Under the pieces are notes generated by a model. That model did not search any database, was not told the origin of the DNA, and worked only from the letters and a program-made list of their open reading frames with translations. From Oreohelix idahoensis (Eukaryota > Mollusca > Gastropoda > Stylommatophora > Oreohelicidae), in the NCBI GenBank assembly GCA_024509875.1, contig JAMPIV010003457.1:67001-131000 (forward strand): a DNA stretch of 64,000 nt. Direction: 5' to 3'. Both the position numbers and the translations under genes were made by a program. Position 1 is the first letter of the stretch. The number at the start of each line of letters is the position of its first letter. Of the stretch, positions 12,792-23,210 are shown in pieces.

Positions 12792-14499
12792 TTATGAATC
12801 ATGTGGGCATCTAGACAAAATATCTGCCATCACATTTTCTGACCCACGGATAGCTCGCACCGAAAAATGAAATGGCTGCAGAGCAATCGCGTAACGCGTT
12901 GATCTCGCGCTCTTCAGATTTTTACTCTGAATAGCCGTAAGAGCTTTCTGGTCAGTTTCCACGATGAAATGCGCGCCAAGAAGAAATCTTTGCAGTTTAA
13001 GGATTGACCAAACCATAGCCAATAATTCCGGTCTAGGACCGAGTAATTCTTCTCTGCGGCATTTAATTTACGAGAAATATACATCACAGGATGCAGAGTT
13101 CCAGAGTACTCTTGCATTAGTGCTGCTCCAATCCCGGTGGATGAAGCGTCACTACGAAGAATAAATGTCTTATCCTTAGAAGGCAATACTAGGATAGGTG
13201 AAGTAGAAAACATAGTTTTAACCTTATCCAAAGAGGATTGACATTCTTGAGTCCAATGGACTACATTAGGAGACCCTTTCTTTAGCAAGGAAGAAAGAGG
13301 TGACATAATGGAGGACAGATTCGGAATGAATCGTCCATAAAATTGTATTAGACCTAAGAGACTTCGCACTTGCTTTTTAGTCTTAGGAATAGAAATGTTA
13401 AGTATCTTACTTGTATTATGGTCTTCTGTTTTTAGGAACCCATGACCAACACGGTGTCCTAAGAAAGATATTTCGCTAAAACCAATACATGCTTTCGATG
13501 GTTTCGCTGTCAGGTTATGCTCGCGTAAGATAGACAATAGTTCATTTATCCCATTATAGTGATCGTTCCAAGTATCACTGAAAAGACAGATGTCATCAAG
13601 ATACGCAATGACATCTGAGCGATGAGATAGGATTCGACGCATCATGCGTACGAATGTTGCAGGGGCGTTCATAAGACCGAAAGGCATGAAATTCCATTGG
13701 AATAGACCCTAGGCGTCGAAAAAGCAGTCAACGGTTTGGCGTGTTCGGATAATGGAACTTGCCAATATCCCTTAGACAAATCGAGTTTAGTAAAGAAATG
13801 AGAATTCGATAGTCTCGTAAGTAGCTCTTCTAGTAAAGGCATAGGTTCAGCATCAAATTTCGTCACTTGGTTCAATTTGCGATAATCCACGCAAAGACGT
13901 ATGTTATTGTCTTTTTTTCGTACAATAACCATCGGCGAAGAATATGCTGATGTGGATGGTTCAATAATTTTTAACTCTATCATCTCATCCAACTCTTTCT
14001 CTACCTGTGCTTGAAAATGTATCGGGATAGGATACGGTCTGACTCTTATAGGACTATGGTCAGTAAGAATAATGTCATGTTGAATGACATCAGTTTGACC
14101 AGGAATGTCAGTAAGGACATCCTGAAATTGTTCTAACATAGTAGAAACTTGTTTCTGCTCTCCTGGAGATAATTCGGGAGAAATTGCAACATCTTTCCAT
14201 GATTCATTAGAGTGAAGAGGAATCATTGGAAAAGGTAGATTTACATCCGAGAAACTCGTTTCCTCATCCTGTATTACTGACAGAGATGAGTACTGTCCAT
14301 GTTGGACTGGAAAATCGTCCGTTGCCTGGAACACAGGTTGTAAATAATCCGGACGTTCATGGAATTCCGTGAGCATGTTGATGTGGAAGGTTTTACGCTT
14401 CCCGTCAATATCGACGATATAGTCAACATCGGAAACTTTTGATATTATATCGTACGGACCTTTCCAAGAAATAAGAAGTCTATTTTCCCTACAAGGTAG
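12792..14499 (-). pseudogene. Element B reverse transcriptase and RNase H, broken by two frameshifts
   Basis: Continues in the same frame as the gag-PR-INT ORF after a single TAG at 14500-14502. The first part (to about 13715) holds the integrase GPY/F-like module (RLLISWKGPYDI, about 14465-14430), a linker and RT fingers and palm (VRKKDNNIRLCVDYRKL; FFTKLDLSKGYWQ). A one-base shift near 13700-13715 moves the frame to 12914-13687, which carries MPFGLMNAPATF, the catalytic AYLDDICLF and the connection to RNase H (LRSDASS). A second shift near 13025-13035 moves to the frame ending at 12792, with VETDQKA and VMADILSRCP. RT and RNase H motifs are otherwise complete. Assembly indels are a real alternative to true mutation, given the young LTRs. 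Confidence 0.9.
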
Positions 14500-17400
14500 C
14501 TAGACGAATGCTTTGTCACCTGGACAAAGTTGTCGCAAGCATCTCTTTTTATTGGCAAAATCCCTTGCCTTCTGTTTCGCAAATTCAGAAGAAGCAGTTG
14601 CCAATTTGCATGCTTCAATAATCTTGTGTCTAAGTGCGATGACATATTCATAAGAGGATTTTGTGTCATCGACAATATTATCAGCAGTTATAAGATCATG
14701 AAGTAAGGACATAGGACCTCGCGGTTTCGCGCCAAAGACAAGTTCAAAGGGAGAAAATCCTGTATGTTCGTTGGCGACCTCTCTATATGCAAAGAGAGCC
14801 GCGGGTAAAACCCTATCCCAATCCTGAGGGTGATCTTCTGTTATCTTACCTAGTAGGTTTTTCAGAGTTCTATTCAGGCGTTCCACCATCCCATTGGACA
14901 TAGGATGATAAATACTACTCAGCGATCTCTCTATCTTAAGAATCGACATTACTTGAGACATGGTATCCGATATGAGTTGGGTACCATGGTCGGATAATAT
15001 TTCTGCTGGAAATCCCAGACGAGAAAATATTAACCAAAGAGCATCTGCGACATCAGCAGTAGTTATGCTCTTTAGAGGAACAGCCTCCGGCCAACGTGTG
15101 CACATATCAACACACGTCAAAATAAATTGGTGTCCTCTAGCAGACTTTATCTTAAATGGACCAATGATGTCTATCGCCATTTTTTGAAATGGTCGAATGG
15201 GAATGTCTGCAGCCTGAATAGGTGCATCATGGCGTGGACCTCTGGATTTAATCTCTTGACATACTTTACAAGATCGACAATAGATTCGTATGTCCTTATT
15301 CACAGCAGGCCAAAAGAAAGATTCAAGAACTCTAGCTTTTGTACGGGAAAAACCCATATGTCCAGCACACTGCGAATCATGAGCGTGCTGTAAGATTTTA
15401 ACTCTCATATTTTTAGGCACAAGGATTTGAGCATGAATGGACTTAACGGAGTCTTGTACCATACGTACAAGTACGCCATTCTTCATCGTAATCCAAGATT
15501 TACGATTTGTATCCTTATTCGGATCACCTTTTGTTGCCAGAGTAAAGAATTTCTTTAGAGTAGGATCATCTTCCTGCTGTTTTATAAAGGAATCATGGGA
15601 AATCTCCAAGGGATCATCTTGGATCTGCGCATCATTATCTTCAGAATGTGAAGATTGTGGCATATTAAGAGCTTGAGCCCTAGTGATTACTGCATTAGCA
15701 GATTGCATATTAACATTTTCCCAATTAGAAATTTGCTGTGGAGTGCATTCTTTCACTCCATGAATGCGACCGATGATAAGATCAGCGATCGGATTCGGCA
15801 AGAGACATGCTTGCACCTCTCCTGTAAAGAAAGGCGTAGCAATATTGATAATGGCAGTGGAGTACTTCTCCAATGTGCCACCAAATGTTACACATTTGAC
15901 TACATTGCCTGTAGCTCGAGAAAGATTTACGAGTGATTGCCTCACTCCGATGGTAGTGCACCCCGAATCGAAAAGAATTGATACCGGAGTACCATCTATT
16001 AGGCCTCTATTGAAAACAAGAGCACCCCTTCCATTATGCGCGATTGACGCAGGGAGAGCGGGAAGCGGGTGACCGCAGCTTAAAGTAGAAACTGTGGTTG
16101 GATCGAATAATGTTTTGCATTGCGAACACTCAGATGCTCTAGCAAAATCGAAAGCGGAATTTGCTACACTATTGGAGTCTTTTTTATCATTATTCTGATT
16201 ACCGGCATCGTGGAACTCCTGTTGTGCAGAGTTAGCCTGGTAATAAGATTTACCATGTCTTTTGTGTTGTGATCTACCTCGGTTATAATTGTCTCTATAA
16301 TTATTATTTCCTCTTTTATAACCCCTATTTGGGTTTGAATCATAATATTCATGATCATAATCATCACGCTCATTATACTGAGTATCCCTGTAATATTGGT
16401 TCTTTTCTCTCCATGAAGCACTTGGGTAGTTCCTATAGCTACTCCCCTTTCGAGAATGTCTAAAATTATGGGTACCCCTCGCGTGTCGAGGACTATCAGC
16501 CCGATTCCAGTTCTTCGAAGAAGAACCCTGATTTGAGTGGTTATCTTGGTTTTGATACTTATTCCAATTAACCTTTTTATCAAATTTATTTTTAGCTCCT
16601 TGGAATTTGTGTGAGTAATTCTGATTATATTCTGTTGCCGAAGCAACTGGCATACTCTCTTTAATGTTAGAGTTACTAAGAATCATGTCAGGGTGTGCTG
16701 TGGCATACTGGTCACAATATTCTTCCATTTGCTTTAATGTACTACGTTTACGCTCATGTAAGAACTCTAGGAATGATTTATTTACCGAAGACATGACCTT
16801 GTCTCTTAACAATAAATCCGTAAGACCATCAAATGTTTTCTCTATTTTGGATAATTCAATCCATCGTGAAAGTGTAATTTGTGCTTTTGAGATGAATTCT
16901 GAGAATTCTACACCTACTTCCGGTCTCATTGTTTTAAACAAAAGACGATAACCTTCCTCAGGCAGCTGACATTTCTTTATCAGAGATGCCCTAATAGCAT
17001 CATAATTATCCTTGTCGGCCTCTTCAACGAAATATAACTTACTCAGAGACTCCCCTTTTAGATTTTCAGACAACTGATTCACATACTGTGATTTGTCAAC
17101 ATTATGAGCTCGACAAGCCCGTTCAAATCTAGAAAGCCAAAATGTTATGTCATCACTGGCAGGGTTGAACGCCGGTACCTTGACCTTGTACACAAAGGGT
17201 TTAACATTACCACTAGATGCCTGATTAACATTACTCATACTTGTCAATTTTAATTTCTCTAACTCAAATTCATGTTCTCTTATTGCTTTTCTCTCTTCAG
17301 CTTCTCTATCTAATCTTCTCTGTTCTGCAGCAGCTTCTAATTTCTTCTGTTCAGCTGCAGCAGCAGCTTCTAATTTCTTCTGTTCAGCATCAAATCTCCT

Positions 17401-17868
17401 TTCCTCCACTTGCATCTGCAATTTCTTTAGATCAGCAGCAGCATCAGCTTCTTTTTCTAATCTTTTTTCTTCAGCCAGAGCTTTTCTCTCTTCAGCAGCA
17501 GCAGCAGCTTTTCTGTCTTCAGCAGCAGCAGCAGCTTTTCTGTCTTCAGCAGCAGCAGCAGCTTTTCTCTCTTCAGCAGCAGCAGCAGCTTTTCTCTCTT
17601 CAGCAGCAGCTTCTAATTTTTTTTCTTCTATTTGAAGTTTTCTCTCCTCAGCCGCAGCTTTTCTTTCCTCAGCTTGCATCTGCAATCTGAAATTCTCAGC
17701 ATCTATCTTCTTTTGTTCAACTTCTGCTTTCCATTTATTCTCATCTTTTTGTTTTTTCTCTTCTGATTTTAATACAATAGCAAATTGAGCAGTTGTCCAT
17801 TCTTCTAACTCTTTTCCAGTCTTATCAAGAGATTTTCCTTGTGCAATAAAGTAATCTAATGTAGACAT
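14500..17868 (-). CDS. Element B gag-protease-integrase polyprotein (1122 aa)
   Basis: Starts MSTLDYFIAQGKSL at 17868, a start box shared with the inner element. Residues about 40-206 form a highly charged coiled coil with repeated EERKAAAAA units. Residues 224-394 look like a Ty3/gypsy capsid (FWLSRFERACRAHNV). An Asn/Arg/Tyr-rich basic region (about 400-560) probably binds RNA. A C-x2-C-x13-C box is at about 580 in place of the usual CCHC knuckle. The aspartic protease has LFDSGC at about 633. Integrase follows: HHCC zinc finger (HDSQCAGH at 828, CRSCKVC at 866) and catalytic core D at about 899 (AIDIIGPF), D at 959 (SDHGTQ), E at 994 (NGMVERLNR). The ORF ends in TAG at 14500-14502 at the start of the GPY/F module. 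RT comes after integrase, unlike ordinary Ty3/gypsy. Confidence 0.92.
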   Translation of the reverse strand: MSTLDYFIAQGKSLDKTGKELEEWTTAQFAIVLKSEEKKQKDENKWKAEVEQKKIDAENFRLQMQAEERKAAAEERKLQIEEKKLEAAAEERKAAAAAEERKAAAAAEDRKAAAAAEDRKAAAAAEERKALAEEKRLEKEADAAADLKKLQMQVEERRFDAEQKKLEAAAAAEQKKLEAAAEQRRLDREAEERKAIREHEFELEKLKLTSMSNVNQASSGNVKPFVYKVKVPAFNPASDDITFWLSRFERACRAHNVDKSQYVNQLSENLKGESLSKLYFVEEADKDNYDAIRASLIKKCQLPEEGYRLLFKTMRPEVGVEFSEFISKAQITLSRWIELSKIEKTFDGLTDLLLRDKVMSSVNKSFLEFLHERKRSTLKQMEEYCDQYATAHPDMILSNSNIKESMPVASATEYNQNYSHKFQGAKNKFDKKVNWNKYQNQDNHSNQGSSSKNWNRADSPRHARGTHNFRHSRKGSSYRNYPSASWREKNQYYRDTQYNERDDYDHEYYDSNPNRGYKRGNNNYRDNYNRGRSQHKRHGKSYYQANSAQQEFHDAGNQNNDKKDSNSVANSAFDFARASECSQCKTLFDPTTVSTLSCGHPLPALPASIAHNGRGALVFNRGLIDGTPVSILFDSGCTTIGVRQSLVNLSRATGNVVKCVTFGGTLEKYSTAIINIATPFFTGEVQACLLPNPIADLIIGRIHGVKECTPQQISNWENVNMQSANAVITRAQALNMPQSSHSEDNDAQIQDDPLEISHDSFIKQQEDDPTLKKFFTLATKGDPNKDTNRKSWITMKNGVLVRMVQDSVKSIHAQILVPKNMRVKILQHAHDSQCAGHMGFSRTKARVLESFFWPAVNKDIRIYCRSCKVCQEIKSRGPRHDAPIQAADIPIRPFQKMAIDIIGPFKIKSARGHQFILTCVDMCTRWPEAVPLKSITTADVADALWLIFSRLGFPAEILSDHGTQLISDTMSQVMSILKIERSLSSIYHPMSNGMVERLNRTLKNLLGKITEDHPQDWDRVLPAALFAYREVANEHTGFSPFELVFGAKPRGPMSLLHDLITADNIVDDTKSSYEYVIALRHKIIEACKLATASSEFAKQKARDFANKKRCLRQLCPGDKAFV

Positions 17869-19152
17869 CTTGTCTTCTTAAATCAGAAACCTGAAAAAGT
17901 AAATAAATTACCTTATTTCACTTTAATGGGAGACAAGTCTATATCATAGACTTAGTCTTAGTGAAAAAACCTGTATGGTTATTTTGTTTATCATATAACC
18001 AATGATAACTTGAGTACCTGTGGAAAACAATAACTGTATATCTCAAATACTGTGGGAGACAAGCCTTATAAAGGTCTTGTATACCTTAATGTAATCAATG
18101 ATCACTTGAGTACCTATGGAAAATAATATTTCCTATACCAATCAATTTGGGAGCCAAGCCTTATAAAGGTCTTGTACACTTTGTTTTATAACAATAATAA
18201 TCATAAAGTACTGATCTGTACTATAATATAAGTGTATTCAACTATACCTCCTATGTCATATGCCAACTAAAGACATTACAAAGGACAAACAAGAAAAGAC
18301 AATCTGAAAACATTTGCAGAGATCAAATTAAATTAAATAGGAGAAATGAAAAAAATGATCACAGAAACCGTGATGATAACTGCAATAAGATAACAAGACA
18401 AATAACGCCACAGTGTATAAACATAAGGGTGTAAAGAACTGAAATGAAAGGAAAGATGAGACCTACAATTATACAAACAAATCAAACAAAAATAAAGAAC
18501 AGAAAAATGTTACAAATACAAATATGAAACAGTCGTCACAACTAACCAAATATTTGCAAACTATGTTGCATGCAAATTTCAATTAAGAAATTGCTCCCTA
18601 TAGAACGCCAGAACAAGACCAATATCACTTGGTATTTCCTGTTCTAGTCACCTCCCATCCAGGCCCGCAAACACATAACAATCACACATATAAACAAATA
18701 ATATATAAACATAAATACATATAAATCATCAATGTGTGTATCATATAATGAAATGTGTTGTAGTTGTAATGTATTGTACTGTATGCTCAGTTTTAACAAA
18801 TTAGACTACCACTTTATTGAGTAATAGATTTGCTTTCTAATTGTTACACTGTTCAATTTTTTTGAGCACATAAGAAGATCCAACGATGAAATTTGCACAT
18901 TATGTTCAACATTGCTCTTCTATTACAGCAGGCTAAACAATCACTAGTTTAGAACACTGACTGTACTGTGCCAAATGTCAACAAGTGCTGACCCAGATAT
19001 TGCTACACTTGTCAGAACAGGTCAAGCTGACATTGATTGTATAGCTGTCCTACTGGTGTTGATGTGGTCAAACAAATGTTCTTGCAACTGTAAAATGTGA
19101 TTCTCAACACAACAAAACTGCGTAGGCTGGACCCAGGGATCTGGCTCACCAC
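17869..19152 (-). promoter_or_regulatory. Element B 5' leader with primer binding site
   Basis: Sense strand just after the 5' LTR reads GTGGTGAGCCAGATCC. TGGTG would pair with a tRNA ending CACCA. The leader is 1.28 kb, long for the family. Near its gag end (17929-18180) it has degenerate tandem repeats of about 96 bp. Copies begin at GGGAGACAAGCCTTATAAAG-like blocks at 18053 and 18148, and at TTGAGTACCT-TGGAAAA near 18011 and 18108. Confidence 0.65.
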
Positions 19153-20706
19153 TGTAAAGTTCTGTCACACTGTAAAGTGTCAGTCTGTAAAGAAGTGTGG
19201 TGTATTCTCTTTCTTCTGTAAAGCTCCACTATCAATCACTGTAACATGTTGTTTGTGGTGTCACTACTGTATATGTCCATTGTAGTGTACAGAGTTGTTG
19301 AGATCAGGCATGCTCCAGTCTACCCAGCTGTAAATGGGTAACTCACCCTAGTCCTGAGTTAGGGAAGGCAAAGGCAGCTGTAAGCAGTAGTTTCCCTCTA
19401 AGGCTCCAGGGGAAGCAGGCCCTAAACTTGGTCAATTCAACCGACGCAGGATGGTGTATATATGGAGTAGAAGTGTAGAATGTGATTAACGCGAATGGTG
19501 TACTGTTCGTGTTCTGACCAATCTAAACACTCATTCACTTGTGTCTACAAGGCACCAATGCAGACTGCTGGAATCTTTGTTTACACAGTTTATTTAGACG
19601 CACACACTGGGACATAACGAGTAAATCATGGGTACAGGTTGACACATCAATTTGCAGGCATACATAGTAGATCCCAAGTCATGACACATTCATAAATAAT
19701 GGGTAGTACATCAATAGCTTCCAATGTCATGATACATAATGGCCGCATCCCCTATCTGACTAAGCGCGTCAGTGAAGGCGGATCGGTAAGTAACTAAAGT
19801 TGCTTTATGTTCACAGATTATATCATATTATGAAACCATGAAAGGGGTTTCTATCAAAATTGAGATCTCCTTGCCACTGTCCAAATAGTAAGATACATGC
19901 CCCGTTCTTTGGACAGTGATTCAAAAATACGATGACAGGAATGTAACATGGCCGCCTTCCTGAGTTGTCGCTCACTCGCTCACAGGAGGGTATATATATA
20001 AGCCAAAGTTAATTTGAAATACATATGAATGATTTCCTAAAGTTTCTCCATACAGTTCTACAGTAATCCAGTTATTTCACGTAGACATAATTGTTGTATG
20101 GAAGCCCGTCATCTTTGTCGATACAAACATGACCCTAGCGTTGCGAAGCACAAAATTCCAGCTAGGTCTAACCGACATGAGATCATCAAAAATAGGGTCT
20201 GGAATTACCTGGAGTCCGAATCATACATGGTACCGTACATTAGGAGAGTCTCTAACACAAGCTCTAGTAGAGACACAATCTCCTACAGAAGAAAAACCAC
20301 TTCGTAAATCATTTTTACTGAAGAATATACCAGCCCTGGAAAATGCGTAACCGCCATTGTAAACGGTACCTCGGAACTCATCACGACTTGTCAAGACAAC
20401 TCATACTTCCGCTAGAGCGGCATAACAAGAATATAGTCCTGCCTACCCATCAAAAATATACAATATAGGACTGATTCTACTTGTACTAATAATATGTAAT
20501 ACATATGAATTCAGGCCATAAACATAATAAGCAAATTAATATATTTTCTGGCCCTAACAAATAAGTACGGACATGGGTGTCATATCCATGCGCCGAATCA
20601 ATATCAAGAACGATTACTCTTATAATCAAAAGGGTAAAACAATCTTTTCCATATTAAATAGCCATATCGATTTTTGTAATATGTGCGTCAAAATATGCAC
20701 GCAACA
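19153..20706 (-). mobile_element. Element B 5' LTR
   Basis: 1554 bp, sense TGTTGCGTG to CTTTACA. Compared with the 3' LTR I count about seven substitutions and one TA unit length change. Right flank gattt is the probable target duplication. Confidence 0.93.
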
Positions 20707-21274
20707 GATTTACAGATTGTTTTCTTTCCACAGCAGTAGAAAGTAGCGGGTAAACATAAATTCGTTACGTTTTTTTAATTCTCTGGCAGAGAAAATTGAA
20801 CTTTTTCTTTATAAGATTTGCTGGGATTGCGTGATTGGTTTTACAGTCACTAAAGATTTTTGAAGTTACTAGAGTTGAGCTTAGCTAAAGACGCCTTGTT
20901 CTGACTTTTTGAGTCTGGTTAACAACGTCCCTTCTCATAAACTGACTTCAGAGGACGGAGTTTTGTGGCGGAGAATTAAAATTTTAGAAAAAAAGTTTTT
21001 TTTTCCTTTAAATTGTTTTAATATAAATTTTTCACTAATATTAATAAAAGTAGATTTTTTCCTAGTGTTTAACTTACCATTAACGTGACATAGTCGTCTG
21101 CATTAAGATTCTTAATTGACAGATAATAGCAGCGATAAGTTAGCAGATTACAAGGTAGAAGGTAACACAAGTAAATTTATACTTTGTGTTTTTTCTCGTA
21201 GCGGCATTGAGTTTTATTTCCCTCCTTGGTTCTTCTTACTATTCTCTAGTCTTAGAAGGATCCAGTTCTTTGGC
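20707..21274 (+). other. Element A leader, continued
   Basis: Non-coding leader of element A between the element B insertion and gag. T-rich, with no further motif recognised. Confidence 0.6.
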
Positions 21275-22500
21275 ATGGCAGAGAGAATTAGGATAAGATC
21301 CATTTTGAGACAGGAGGCGAAGGACTCAGGGTTAGAAGAAGAAGACGCGAACCTGTTTGTCGACAGGGAACTTGAAAGGTATGACGCGGAGCAACAGAGA
21401 GAAAAAAAGAGAAGAAGTAAGCGGAAGAGAGGGCAGAAGCTAGGAAGAAAAAAGCGGACGATCGTCAATTAGAGCAGAAGAAAATTGAGGCAGAGATGGA
21501 AGCTCGCAGGGAAAGAGAAAGAGAGAGAGAGACAGCACGAACTGGCGCTTAAGGCTTTAGAGAGTCGGGGCGCCTCTACTTCGAATAACGGAGAGCCGTC
21601 TTCTCCCCAGTCTCAGTCAACGGATCTCTCCAGCACTCAATCTGCCCAATTAACTGCGATGTCTTTTGCTTTAGAGTCTTTTTCCAGCCCCAATGAGAAA
21701 ATTGACACCTTTCTAGAAAAATTCGAGAGGCTCGCAAATCTGTATGAGTTAAAGAGTTCCCGTTGGTCACTTAAACTCTAGACGTCATTTAAAGGTAGTG
21801 CTTATGACGTGTACACAAAGCTGGGAACCAACCAACATGATTACGACATGCTAAAGAAGGCCTTGCTAGAGCGGTTTGAGATGACCGCCCGAAAATTTCT
21901 GCAAATGTTCAGAAAAAGCCGAAAAGAGAGCACGGAAACTTTTCACCAGTTCTCTTCACGTCTCACGGGCTATTTGACAAAGTGCATTGAATTATCTGAA
22001 TTACCTCTTACATATGAGGGACTACTTGAACTTGTTCTTAAGGAACAGATAAAGTCAACTTTGTCAAACGAAACCCGTAGATTTTTGGCTGAACAGGGCG
22101 CAGTCAGGCTTGAGGACATCCTCAATAAGGCAGAACGCTATACCAATGCAATGGCCGAACTTCCCAGCACTAAACGTAAACCCACAGATGAGCCATCTCG
22201 TAAACAAAATCAAGAGGAATCATCCTATTCCTCAAATTCCTCTCAGAATTATAACCAACGAGAAAATAATACCCAGAGATCTCTCCAGGAAAAATCGAAA
22301 TTCTTCAAAACCCAATTTCCCCCAAACAACAATTCTGATCAACCCACCAAGCCTACGTGGCAGCGCGGCCACCAAGGTCAAGGAAAAGGGAAGACCCCTA
22401 CATCAGGGACGTCTGATCAGGGCAAACATACCGGGCCAAACCGCATTGGATGTTTGCATACAGCCTCGCAAGGTAGAGTCAATGTCAGTGATTCTCAACC
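21275..22500 (+). pseudogene. Element A gag, degraded
   Basis: Opens MAERIRIRSILRQEAKDS. A charged Arg/Glu/Lys-rich segment follows (about 21370-21540) with probable compensating shifts and a TAG at 21470-21472. A capsid-like region comes next (EKIDTFLEKFERLANLYEL near 21700, then from 21809 LLERFEMTARKFLQMFRKS), interrupted by one in-frame TAG at about 21779. The C-terminal part is Gln/Asn/Ser-rich (22190-22440) with no CCHC zinc knuckle visible. This is retrotransposon Gag. The in-frame stops and shifts mark it as inactive. Confidence 0.85.
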
Positions 22501-23210
22501 TGAGGGGGACAGATCCTCAATGCGAGGAACTGTAATTTTGAACGGTACCTCAGCTACGTGTCTCTTTGACACTGGATTAAGTTTTGATTGTATTGTCGCC
22601 AGGCACCTTAGTCAAACCCGGTCAGGAGACAGGGGAGACCGTCAAACTATGTGGAGTTTTCAAGAGTGATGCACCCAGGACGCTTCCTATCGCACTGGTA
22701 GACATACACTCTGATTTTGTCAGAGGTGTTATTAAAGCGGCCATAATGGATGATCCGATCTACCCAGTTATCCTGGGATGTAGATATGTGTTTGTTGGGA
22801 GACCAAAGGAGCCGATTGTGGCAGCGGTAACCACAAGAGGGCAAACTAAGAAGGAGAGGGAGCTTGCGCCAAATTTGTTGCCGAACGAACTGAAGGAGGA
22901 GCCTACTCTGGAGCCCTGCTTTAGAAAACTGCCCATGGCTAAGGACCACAGACATCAGACATTTTTTATAAGGATGGCGTTTTGTATGGTAGAACGGGCG
23001 ACGCTGATACAGGGAATAACCAGCTCCTAGTACCGACGCAGTACAGAAGCCAGATCTTAGAAATGGGCACTCTTTTCCCTTTAGCGGACATATGGGACAA
23101 AACGCCACTATTCAGCGAATAAAAAACCACTATTGGTGGCCAGGAATGAACTCTGAAATTATCAGGTACGTTAATCCTGTGTCCAGTGCCAACGGGTAGC
23201 ACCCAAGCAC
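22501..23210 (+). pseudogene. Element A protease and integrase zinc-finger region, degraded
   Basis: The aspartic protease motif CLFDTGLSFDC is encoded at 22559-22591. A frameshift near 22608 moves the frame to one open to 23030 (ALVDIHSDF, PVILGCRYVF), typical of the protease C-terminal half. From about 22960 other frames encode an LLVPTQYRSQI-like block and a degraded HHCC integrase finger near 23070-23180. Stops and at least two more shifts separate it from the integrase core. Confidence 0.8.

Larger units (their letters stand above)
10835..20706 (-). mobile_element. Element B: near-intact Ty3/gypsy-like retrotransposon, INT before RT
   Basis: Minus-strand element of 9.87 kb. Sense order is 5' LTR 20706-19153, leader, a gag-protease-integrase ORF, RT, RNase H, polypurine tract, 3' LTR 12390-10835. 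Flanks are tattt (10830-10834) and gattt (20707-20711), a 4/5 target match. The two 1.55-kb LTRs differ by about seven substitutions and one 2-nt indel by eye, so insertion was recent. Order gag-PR-INT-RT-RH is Gmr1-like. The long 5' leader (1.28 kb) and Cys-box Gag are shared with the inner element. Confidence 0.92.

Noticed and set aside
17241..17690. 149-codon Leu/Gln-rich plus-strand ORF
   Set aside because: Antisense shadow of the EERKAAAAA repeat region of element B Gag.
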